This document shows positions 5,010-11,076 of a DNA stretch of 11,076 nucleotides, one piece after another. Numbering within the stretch: position 1 is the first letter of the stretch; every line of letters starts with the position of its first letter. Where the stretch lies: contig JAUVBP010000020.1 in NCBI GenBank assembly GCA_030591125.1, positions 1 to 11,076 on the forward strand. The letters run 5' to 3'. The DNA comes from Candidatus Woesearchaeota archaeon (GTDB taxonomy: Archaea > Nanobdellota > Nanobdellia > Woesearchaeales > UBA11576). The notes beneath the pieces are model-generated. The model saw nothing but the letters and a program-made list of their open reading frames with translations, made no database searches and was not told the DNA's origin. The translations under genes and the position numbers were made by a program.

Positions 5010-6274
5010 GACTAGTATTCCATGGTGGGGCAAGAGAAGTAGGAAGGAGTTGTGTAGAGGTCATCACAGACACCAGGCGGATCTTGCTCGACTGTGGCCT
5101 TAAGCTTTCAGAGCACGGCACTGAATTCCCGCTGAAGGTCGATGACCCTGCAGGTATCGATGCAGTGTTCATCTCGCATGCGCATCTTGATCACACAGGT
5201 GCGCTCCCACTCCTGGATCATCAGGGGATGGGTTGCCCTATATTCGCTACAAGGACGACAAAGGTATTATCGCGCCTGCTGTTGAGAGACGCTTTCAAGG
5301 TCGGCAAGCTGACCCATCAGCATCTTGGTTATGACGTGACAGATATACATAAGGTCCTGAGTTGCATGAACAGGGTGAAGATAGATACCAAAGGGAACAT
5401 AGATGGGATATCTTATGAGTATTTCGACGCAGGTCACATTCCAGGATCGGCAGCAGTCTATCTTGATATCGACGGGACCAGCATCCTATACACAGGTGAC
5501 ATAAACACGACTGAGACGCGGCTGCATCATGCTGCAGAGACTGATTTTCCAGAGATAGACCTGCTGATCTGTGAATCCACATATGGTGATAGGGAGCATC
5601 CTGACAGGCTTAAAGAAGAACGGGATTTCCTGGCCAGTGTCGAGGAGACTTTGGCGCGTGGAGGTAATGTCATAATACCTGTATTTGCCATCGGAAGGTC
5701 ACAGGAGATAATCCTCCTGTTGGCAAAGCAGAAGTTCGGGGTCCCTATATACTTTGATGGTATGGGTGTGACTGCGACGGATATGATACTCGAGACTCCT
5801 GAGAGCGTGAAGGATGCAAAAGCATTGAAGTCTGCCCTGAAGAGGACCAGGCAGATAAGGAGGTCTGGAGATAGGAAAGATGTTCTCGGAAAACAGTGCA
5901 TAATAGTCACCACGTCAGGTATGTTGACTGGTGGGCCAGTCATACATTATCTGAAGTACATGCATGACAATCCTGCTCATTCAATACTCATAACAGGGTA
6001 TCAGGGTGAAGGCACTAACGGAAAGATGCTCCTTGAAGAGGGCAGTCTGTTCATAGACGGTTTCAAGAAAAAGGTCAGATGTGAGGTGAAGCAGTTTGAT
6101 TTCTCTGCTCACGCAGGACTGTCACAGATAAAATCGTTTGTCAGGACAGTAGATCCAAAAAAGGTCATATTCATGCACGGAGATGATGGGCCTCTCCAGA
6201 ATCTTGCAGAATGGGCTGCTGCACTCGACATGGATGTTGAGGTCCCCAAGTTAGGTGATACGATAGAGATGTGA
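5006..6274 (+). CDS. aCPSF2-like beta-CASP metallo-beta-lactamase ribonuclease
   Basis: This belongs to the CPSF73/YSH1 group of zinc-dependent RNA nucleases, which process or degrade RNA. The 422 residues match archaeal aCPSF2 length, and the N-terminal KH domains of aCPSF1 are lacking. All catalytic motifs are visible: SHAHLDH at 57-63, His144 in DAGHIPGSA, Asp165 in YTGDIN, motif A Glu190 in ESTYGD, motif B His369 in DFSAHAG, and motif C His391 in FMHGDD. The beta-CASP insertion spans about 190-360 and includes PVFAIGRSQE and TTSGMLTGGP. An active enzyme is therefore expected. I chose the ATG at 5006, which overlaps the previous stop and yields the family start MRLVFHGGAREVGRS. A GAGG lies 9 nt before it. 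A longer frame from 4943 merely overlaps the previous gene. An aRNase J identity is less likely, given the lack of the HGHEDH form. Confidence 0.93.
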   Translation: MRLVFHGGAREVGRSCVEVITDTRRILLDCGLKLSEHGTEFPLKVDDPAGIDAVFISHAHLDHTGALPLLDHQGMGCPIFATRTTKVLSRLLLRDAFKVGKLTHQHLGYDVTDIHKVLSCMNRVKIDTKGNIDGISYEYFDAGHIPGSAAVYLDIDGTSILYTGDINTTETRLHHAAETDFPEIDLLICESTYGDREHPDRLKEERDFLASVEETLARGGNVIIPVFAIGRSQEIILLLAKQKFGVPIYFDGMGVTATDMILETPESVKDAKALKSALKRTRQIRRSGDRKDVLGKQCIIVTTSGMLTGGPVIHYLKYMHDNPAHSILITGYQGEGTNGKMLLEEGSLFIDGFKKKVRCEVKQFDFSAHAGLSQIKSFVRTVDPKKVIFMHGDDGPLQNLAEWAAALDMDVEVPKLGDTIEM

Positions 6275-6299
6275 TGTTTAAGATATGATACTTGAGGCA

Positions 6300-6319
6300 T
6301 AGTGTCAAATAGTGTCAAA
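6300..6319 (+). repeat. Tandem 10-bp repeat before the zinc-finger gene
   Basis: TAGTGTCAAA occurs twice head to tail, just upstream of the AGGTGA ribosome-binding site of the next gene. A weak TATA-like GTTTAAGA at 6276-6283 lies 24 bp before it. It could be an operator or a chance duplication. Confidence 0.5.
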
Positions 6320-6331
6320 AAAGGTGATTAC

Positions 6332-6664
6332 ATGAAGATTAATCTGAAAGACGCATTGGCAAGCATGGACTACCATGACCTTGTGCAGTTCCATGAGGAT
6401 CTGCAGAAAGGAGGTCATTCGACAAGACAGATGGTGAAGGAGACTATACTGACAAAAGAGAAGCAGATGGGAAAGTTCTGTCATGTATGCCAGTCAGAGA
6501 TAGATCCGCACAGTGTACATAACTACACTATCCTCTTGGGTCCTGAAGGTCTCAGGAGGAAAGCGAGCTTCTGCGCACTTGACTGCATGGAGTATTTCAT
6601 ATCGACCATCAAGAAAAGGGCGAATGAGCTGAAGATGAAATCAGACAAGACAGGAGATATCTGA
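6332..6664 (+). CDS. Small four-cysteine zinc-finger protein (110 aa)
   Basis: I do not recognise the family. The N-terminal half (1-45) looks helical and charged. It is followed by C50-x2-C53 (CHVC) and, 27 residues later, C81-x3-C85 within FCALDCMEYF. The FC-x3-C-x3-F pattern recalls TRASH/FCS-type zinc fingers, though the spacing is longer than usual; His60 and His63 lie between the pairs. A lysine-rich helix ends the protein. I chose the ATG at 6332 because a strong AAGGTGA lies 4 nt before it; a GTG at 6302 falls within the tandem repeat. The gene is 57 bp after the nuclease and 2 bp before the next gene, so it likely belongs to the same operon. It may bind RNA or act as a nuclease partner, which is speculation. 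Confidence 0.75.
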   Translation: MKINLKDALASMDYHDLVQFHEDLQKGGHSTRQMVKETILTKEKQMGKFCHVCQSEIDPHSVHNYTILLGPEGLRRKASFCALDCMEYFISTIKKRANELKMKSDKTGDI

Positions 6665-6666
6665 AC

Positions 6667-7119
6667 ATGTCAGTATACGACAGGATGACAGTGATTGTAC
6701 TCATCGCGATGATGTCATTGCTGGTAGGGTCCTTATTGTCAGGTTGTTCGATAACAGGCAGGACATCGACTATCCTGGAAGAGGAGCTGCTAGGTTGTTC
6801 GCTCAATACTGACATGGAATTCCTTGAGATAAATGATCACGTGCAGGCGTGTTACAGGAGCAATAGCATATATTTTGTCGTGGACAATACTGGTATTGAT
6901 ATGATCACAGGCCTCAGCGTGAGCATAGAGGCAGATTACAGGCTCACGATGCTTGTGAAGACCCTGATAAGACCTGGGGAGACCTCACAGCATAGCCTTA
7001 ACTTCGGGAACCAGGAACTGGTCGGGGTCAAGAGCCTTGAGATATACCCTATGGTGGGGAGTGTGGATAGGAGGATCTGCAAGGTCGCAGGCATATCGAC
7101 AGAGATAAAGAAGTGCTGA
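6667..7119 (+). CDS. Membrane-anchored pilin-like extracytoplasmic protein (150 aa)
   Basis: One hydrophobic helix (about 8-26) near the N-terminus is followed by an outside domain. The domain shows a beta-sandwich pattern common in archaeal pilin- and archaellin-like proteins: SIYFVVDNTG (67-76), ITGLSVSIEA (80-89), a segment ending in IRPGE (101-105), then VKSLEIYPMVG (121-131). Cysteines at 44, 62, 138 and 150 could form two disulphides. The sequence LSGC (24-27) resembles a lipobox. A canonical type III signal cleavage site (K/R-G before the helix) is not visible, so export may leave an uncleaved anchor or a lipoprotein. GGAG lies 10 nt before the ATG, and the gene starts 2 bp after the zinc-finger gene. 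Fold assignment is by pattern only; the role is unknown. Confidence 0.65.
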   Translation: MSVYDRMTVIVLIAMMSLLVGSLLSGCSITGRTSTILEEELLGCSLNTDMEFLEINDHVQACYRSNSIYFVVDNTGIDMITGLSVSIEADYRLTMLVKTLIRPGETSQHSLNFGNQELVGVKSLEIYPMVGSVDRRICKVAGISTEIKKC

Positions 7120-7149
7120 ACACAGGGATATGAGATAAGAGAGAAACGA

Positions 7150-7157
7150 TTATAAAG
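7150..7157 (+). promoter_or_regulatory. TATA box for the paralogous membrane-protein pair
   Basis: TTATAAAG lies 30 bp after the preceding stop codon. A transcript starting about 26 bp on (near 7180) would carry a 90-nt leader that contains hairpins. Confidence 0.5.
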
Positions 7158-7168
7158 GAAATGCGCTT

Positions 7169-7249
7169 GATACCCTGTTGGTATCATCGTTACTTGCAGA
7201 CCATGTCTGCAATGTCTGAAAATCCTGATGGATTTTGAGTCGGGATTTT
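7169..7249 (+). promoter_or_regulatory. Structured, possibly bistable leader
   Basis: Three hairpins follow one another: GATACC with GGTATC (7169-7185), TTGCAGA with TCTGCAA (7194-7212), and AAAATCC with GGATTTT (7219-7236, loop TGAT). A second GGATTTT at 7243-7249 can pair with the same AAAATCC arm, so two folds exclude each other. The AGGTGA ribosome-binding site is at 7261-7266. The first hairpin spans the predicted transcript start and may instead end the upstream operon. Confidence 0.45.
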
Positions 7250-7270
7250 ATTTACACGGAAGGTGAGTCC

Positions 7271-8908
7271 ATGAAAAAAAGAGGTGAACGTAAGGATACT
7301 GTCCGCTCTAGAGTCAAGAAGGGCAGGTCCGCCAGATCTTCTGGAAAAAAGGCTGCAGGATCAATATCCGGACGCAAGCCTGCAAAGAGCATGCAAAATA
7401 AGGTTGCGCGTGCAAAGCCTGCTCCTACTCTGTTGCAGAGAGAGGAACAGCTTGTCAAGAAAGAGATCCGTTTCCTTCTCAGTCCGCAGGAGTTCCATGT
7501 AGTCACGTTTGTCGCGTCACTCATAGTGCTTGCGTTCCTTTTCAACTCAAAGGGGATGATATTCTACTCTGTATTGACAGTTGCCGCATTGATGTTTGCG
7601 CACTTCCTGAGACAGCATCACAGGCCGCATGATGTCATAACGATAATGGGTGTATTCTTCTTGCCCTTGGCCTTCACACTGATGGCTTTCAGGGATGCAT
7701 TCACATGGATACTTACAGGGGTCTATCTTGTATCTGCTGTATCCACAGTCCTGCTGTACTACTATCATAAGAAAGAGCATACACCTCTGAAGATAATGTG
7801 GCAGGTGACTTACTCCAGGATCATCGCCCTGACTTTGGGAGTGGTGGCCGCAGTGCTTCTTCCTTCATTGGTGTTGCCTGATGCGTTCTTGAGCATCCCC
7901 GAACTGCTCTTCTTATATGTCCTGCCAGTGTCATTCGTGTTCTTCTTCGCGTCGAAGTTCTTCTATCTGTATTTCTTCGACAGGAAGCATATCCGGCTTG
8001 ACCTGATGAGGAGCCTGAAACATACTGCGATATACACTTTGGGATTCCTTGTGATATTCATCTGCATATACTCTCTTTTCGCGGTGAATTTCTACAACAC
8101 GAAGATGGCTGAGTACGCGGATAGGCTCGATGATTCGCTGTTGTTCGTATCCAACCTGGACAAGGGGATACAGAACCTCCCTGAGGATATATCGCATCTG
8201 ATGATAACAAAGGACCTGGAAAGTTTTACTGGCCAGGTACTTATGGACATAGCTGCCGAACGCACGGCGACTGATGAGCGGCGTATGGCCTTTGCTGACG
8301 TGATGGATGATTCATATTTCAGTGTGCTTTCAGGGAATGTATTCAATACTGTCCGCATGGTGGTGATGCAGCAGGAGCTGCTTGCTCTGAGGCAGGGCAT
8401 CCTTGAGAGGCATGATGAGTTCTCTGGGGATGAGTGGAAGCTTTTCACCTCCTCTCTTGACGCTTATTCAAAAGAGCTGGAAGTGTTCATCGATGAGAAT
8501 TATGTGGCTTTCGCGCAGGACGAGACAGTATCTGATGTGGTGCAGAAGCTTGATGATCCATCTGCGCGGCCGTCATATTTTGAGGATGAAGGTGTGTTCT
8601 ATTGGTTTGCACAGGAAGCGCATCTTGATTTTGTATATGGTGCCGAGTCTCTGTTCGGGAAGCAGCTCTCTTTCGTGACCCGACGCTCTGTCCTGTTCCG
8701 TGAACTTACTGGGATTGTGGTGAAGATAATGGTGTTGGTCGGCAAGGAGTCTGCCTCACCTGCTGCTGTTGAGCATATCTACGCCAATATGGATGCGGAT
8801 CTTCTCCCTATGAGTAAGGTCATACGGAGAAGCATGATATCTGACTCTTTGAAGTTCCGTCAGAAGGAGCTAGAGCGTGCCAGCAGGGTGAGCTTTAAGG
8901 TTGAGTGA
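7271..8908 (+). CDS. Seven-helix membrane protein with basic N-terminal tail (paralogue 1)
   Basis: I do not recognise the family. The 545 residues divide into three parts. Residues 1-55 are Lys/Arg/Ala/Ser/Pro-rich and probably disordered, like a histone H1 tail. Seven predicted membrane helices follow (about 76-92, 96-113, 121-139, 144-165, 183-203, 211-233, 251-274). The soluble domain (275-545) is mostly helical, with FADVMDDSYFSVLSGN at 341-356. Positive charges cluster in loops 2-3, 4-5 and 6-7 (RQHHRPH, HKKEH, DRKHIRLDLMR), so the tail should be cytoplasmic and the C-terminal domain outside. I chose the ATG at 7271 with AGGTGA 4 nt before it; a TTG at 7235 falls inside a leader hairpin. 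The downstream gene is a clear paralogue and is coupled to this one. Function is unknown; sensing, wall assembly and anchoring are all possible. Confidence 0.85.
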   Translation: MKKRGERKDTVRSRVKKGRSARSSGKKAAGSISGRKPAKSMQNKVARAKPAPTLLQREEQLVKKEIRFLLSPQEFHVVTFVASLIVLAFLFNSKGMIFYSVLTVAALMFAHFLRQHHRPHDVITIMGVFFLPLAFTLMAFRDAFTWILTGVYLVSAVSTVLLYYYHKKEHTPLKIMWQVTYSRIIALTLGVVAAVLLPSLVLPDAFLSIPELLFLYVLPVSFVFFFASKFFYLYFFDRKHIRLDLMRSLKHTAIYTLGFLVIFICIYSLFAVNFYNTKMAEYADRLDDSLLFVSNLDKGIQNLPEDISHLMITKDLESFTGQVLMDIAAERTATDERRMAFADVMDDSYFSVLSGNVFNTVRMVVMQQELLALRQGILERHDEFSGDEWKLFTSSLDAYSKELEVFIDENYVAFAQDETVSDVVQKLDDPSARPSYFEDEGVFYWFAQEAHLDFVYGAESLFGKQLSFVTRRSVLFRELTGIVVKIMVLVGKESASPAAVEHIYANMDADLLPMSKVIRRSMISDSLKFRQKELERASRVSFKVE

Positions 8909-8913
8909 ATCAT

Positions 8914-10740
8914 ATGCCGGGAAAAAAGAAGACTGCTGGAAAGCGTAAGAATTCGACAGGAAAGCCTAAGAAGTCGATAGGAAAGCGGAAGCGCCCTAAG
9001 TCCATAAAGGCAAAGGATCGGACTGCTAAGGGAAAGAAGCCTACTGCTAAGCAGAAGAGGCATGTGAAGAATAAGCCCATGAAGAATAAGCCTGTGAAGA
9101 AGATGCCTGTGAGAAAAAAGGCTGCTGAAGAGAAGTCAGGTGTTGATCTGCACATGGACCGTGTCGAGGCGGAGATAAGTAGGTATAAGCGAGCACTCAC
9201 CAGCAGGAAGGTGGTCGCTCCAGTGAGTGTTGTGGCAGCTTCTGAAGTGAAGGATGACTTCAATTTCTTTGAGCGGTCTTTTGAGCAGGCAAGGGATATG
9301 TATTCCCTCAGTTTCTATTTTGTCTCTGCATTGATCTGCGTGGCATTGCTGGCATTCCTGTTCGGGACAGTCAAGACCTTCATCTTTTATTCGATATTTG
9401 GCATGTTCTTATGGTGGTGGACCCATAGGTTCCACGTGAGCAGGATGCATATCCTGAAGCCATTCCTGTCTCTCGGGTCTCTGTCCATATTTCTTTATTT
9501 TTTCTATCTGGCATTCAACGACCTGTTGAGCCTTCTTGTCTGTGTGATGTACGCGATGTCATTCGTCATAGCGGGTGTGCTATATCTTTATCACACAAAG
9601 AATGATTTTCAGGGTGAGATCCACAGGTCGTTTCCAAGGACGTTCCTTGTGATGTTCTACTCGCACATCATCGCTTTGACAGCAGCGTCGATCATCGCAT
9701 ACTCGTTGCCTCCACTATTGTTTTGGGATTCTTTTGTGAGCCTCATGTTCCTGATGTTGGTGTGGCTCTTTCCTGTATTGCTTGTCTATTTTTTCTTCAC
9801 AAAGTTCCTCTATCTGAGATTCTTTGACAGGGTGCATATAAAGAGGGATGCATTGAAGGGGTTGGCACATGGTGCGGGATACGCAGGTGTATTCGTCGCA
9901 CTTATGCTTCTGGTATACCTGCTTTCAGCGATACAGTTGACAGGGATGGAACGTGTAAGATATGCTTCTGCTTTTGAGCAGGGCGCAATCTCGCTCTCAG
10001 AGAGTAAGTTGAGTATATATGATGCTTTCGGGGAGGATTTTCTGGGTTTCGGTGTGGCCAAGGATGTGATGGGCATGACAGATGAGGCCATGGCCGACAT
10101 CGCGGTCAATCAGGATATGGTAAAGAGCAGATTCTCATTCAGCGATTATGTTTCAGATGATTATTTCACTATGCTTGCAGGGAATCGGCGTCTGGTGATG
10201 TCTTCTGTAAGTTCTGCATCAAGTGTGGCAGAGATCGGTGCTGATGTTGTGCGTGAATATGGGCGCATGAAGATATACATAGCGCAGGGAGTATTTGATG
10301 ATGGCACAAGGGACCTGGAGGACCATGACGCAGTCTTGAAAGCATACCTTTCTGCTTATTATGCTCCTTATTCAGAGCCGCCTCATTTCAGCGCTTTGAG
10401 GCAGAGGCTGGATGGTAATCAGGATTCCTATGCATCACTTTTTGCGGATGGTCAGGTATTGGAGTTCAATCTGGCTTATCATCCTGATATGCGCATGTTC
10501 GTGAGCGGTGACTCGCGGTTCAGCAAGCGCATCCATTGGATGCTCTATCATACGCGCATATTCAGGGATCTCATGCTATTCGTGCTTGATAGTGTGCTGC
10601 TCCAGGTGGATGAGGTCATAGAGCCGTATCCTGTAAGGTTGCTCCACGAGGCTGGTGCTGACGAGTACCTTCCGAGCAATGTCTTGAGGAATAGGGTGAT
10701 AAAGGCCAATTTTGATGCGACGATATCACTTGTTGAATGA
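8914..10740 (+). CDS. Seven-helix membrane protein with very basic repeat tail (paralogue 2)
   Basis: This is a diverged copy of the preceding gene: 608 residues with the same plan. Residues 1-73 are extremely rich in Lys and Arg and built from short repeats. A helical linker with a heptad-like VEAEISRYKRAL follows. Seven membrane helices lie at about 131-150, 154-169, 180-200, 203-226, 246-267, 274-299 and 319-341. The outside domain (342-608) contains FSDYVSDDYFTMLAGN (409-424). Shared blocks with paralogue 1 include FFDRxHIxxD in the loop before helix 7, HIIALT/RIIALT at helix 5, DDSYF/DDYF, and an IFRDL/LFRELT segment near the C-terminus. The ATG at 8914 lies 5 bp after the upstream stop; a GTG at 8905, overlapping that stop, is an alternative adding three residues. 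The two products may form a heteromer. No known domain is recognised. Confidence 0.85.
   Translation: MPGKKKTAGKRKNSTGKPKKSIGKRKRPKSIKAKDRTAKGKKPTAKQKRHVKNKPMKNKPVKKMPVRKKAAEEKSGVDLHMDRVEAEISRYKRALTSRKVVAPVSVVAASEVKDDFNFFERSFEQARDMYSLSFYFVSALICVALLAFLFGTVKTFIFYSIFGMFLWWWTHRFHVSRMHILKPFLSLGSLSIFLYFFYLAFNDLLSLLVCVMYAMSFVIAGVLYLYHTKNDFQGEIHRSFPRTFLVMFYSHIIALTAASIIAYSLPPLLFWDSFVSLMFLMLVWLFPVLLVYFFFTKFLYLRFFDRVHIKRDALKGLAHGAGYAGVFVALMLLVYLLSAIQLTGMERVRYASAFEQGAISLSESKLSIYDAFGEDFLGFGVAKDVMGMTDEAMADIAVNQDMVKSRFSFSDYVSDDYFTMLAGNRRLVMSSVSSASSVAEIGADVVREYGRMKIYIAQGVFDDGTRDLEDHDAVLKAYLSAYYAPYSEPPHFSALRQRLDGNQDSYASLFADGQVLEFNLAYHPDMRMFVSGDSRFSKRIHWMLYHTRIFRDLMLFVLDSVLLQVDEVIEPYPVRLLHEAGADEYLPSNVLRNRVIKANFDATISLVE
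8938..9123 (+). repeat. In-frame repeats encoding the basic tail
   Basis: Two repeat sets are visible within the coding sequence. A 21-bp unit occurs three times (8938-8958, 8959-8979, 8980-9006 with a 6-bp insertion), encoding GKRKNST, GKPKKSI and GKRKRPKSI. A 15-bp unit occurs three times and part of a fourth (9064-9078, 9079-9093, 9094-9108, 9109 onward), encoding VKNKP, MKNKP, VKKMP and VRKK. Growth by slippage or unequal exchange is the likely origin. Confidence 0.7.
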
Positions 10741-10742
10741 TG

Positions 10743-10767
10743 ATTGTGCAGATAAATTGTGCAGATA
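10743..10767 (+). repeat. 12-bp direct repeat before the ATPase gene
   Basis: ATTGTGCAGATA occurs at 10743-10754 and 10756-10767, separated by one base, in the 46-bp gap between paralogue 2 and the ATPase gene. A period of 13 bp does not match one helical turn. It may be an operator or a simple duplication. Confidence 0.5.
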
Positions 10768-10786
10768 TAGATAGAGATTGATCATC

Positions 10787-11076
10787 ATGGATTACTATAA
10801 GACACACATGAAAGAATTGTTCGTGAACCTTGACAGTTCTGAGAAAGGGATATCTTCTGCAGAAGCTGCACGACGTATAGAGAAGTATGGTCGTAATGAG
10901 ATACAGGAAGCGCCTGGCGAGACCTGGTGGCAGATGCTCCTGGCCCAGTTCAATTCTCCAGTCATATGGATACTTCTTGGCGCGGTGGTGGTGTCATTAT
11001 TAGCAGGGTTGCTTGGTGGCGATCCGCATCAGGCCAAAGAGGCATATATCAATGCTATAGTGATAGGTGCTATACT
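10787..11076 (+). CDS. P-type cation-transporting ATPase, N-terminal part only
   Basis: The first 96 residues match the N-terminal actuator region of P2-type ATPases (Ca2+, Na+/K+ or related cation pumps). A helix-turn-helix-like start is followed by GISSAEAARRIEKYGRNEI, the family's 'GLs-x-x-EA-x-x-R-x-x-x-yG-x-N-x-(L/I)' signature. Then come WWQMLLAQFNSPVIWILLGA and a first membrane helix (about 63-80), with an acidic/His loop and the beginning of helix 2. The catalytic DKTGT, TGES and ion-binding residues lie beyond the window, so the transported ion cannot be told. The gene runs off the 3' edge. The ATG at 10787 has no strong ribosome-binding site. It lies 46 bp after paralogue 2, so read-through is possible. 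Confidence 0.9.
   Translation, partial: MDYYKTHMKELFVNLDSSEKGISSAEAARRIEKYGRNEIQEAPGETWWQMLLAQFNSPVIWILLGAVVVSLLAGLLGGDPHQAKEAYINAIVIGAI

Overview
The window is archaeal. Spt5 and ribosomal protein L11 sit side by side. There is an archaeal-type D-aminoacyl-tRNA deacylase (DTD2/GEK1 family), an aCPSF2-like beta-CASP nuclease and an AbrB-like regulator. TATA boxes lie about 25 bp from likely transcript starts, and ribosome-binding sites are of the GGTGA type. Moderate GC, tightly packed short operons and many unrecognised membrane or zinc proteins suggest a DPANN-like (Woesearchaeota/Pacearchaeota-type) genome. That assignment is inference; no rRNA is present to prove it.

Layout. (1) 1-1345: end of an spt5-rpl11 operon (spt5 cut by the window edge), with L11 carrying an unusual 75-residue charged tail, closed by two strong hairpins and a T-rich tract. 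(2) 1412-2200: a DUF155/RMD1-type membrane-anchored protein behind an apparently leaderless promoter. (3) 2201-2535: gene-free, with a GAAA-capped hairpin cluster that may be a small RNA. (4) 2536-3626, minus strand: a 43-residue zinc-ribbon protein and D-aminoacyl-tRNA deacylase. (5) 3627-3775: a divergent promoter region with two perfect inverted repeats. (6) 3776-4591: a SpoIIM-family membrane protein. (7) 4592-4808: an AT-rich control region with iterated TATAAGTA elements and hairpins, ahead of an AbrB-like protein whose gene overlaps an aCPSF2-like nuclease by 4 bp. Two small genes follow: a four-cysteine zinc-finger protein and a membrane-anchored pilin-like protein. (8) 7120-10740: a structured leader, then two tandem paralogous seven-helix membrane proteins with very basic cytoplasmic tails and about 270-residue outside domains; I recognise no family for these. 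(9) 10787-end: the N-terminus of a P-type cation ATPase.

Much of the left half serves RNA and protein synthesis: transcription elongation (Spt5), the ribosome (L11), clearing of D-aminoacyl-tRNA (DTD2), and RNA 3'-end processing or decay (aCPSF2). The most novel part is the paralogous membrane pair at 7271-10740, with its possibly bistable leader. Next are the repeat-rich control region of the AbrB-nuclease operon and the candidate RNA near 2350-2490.
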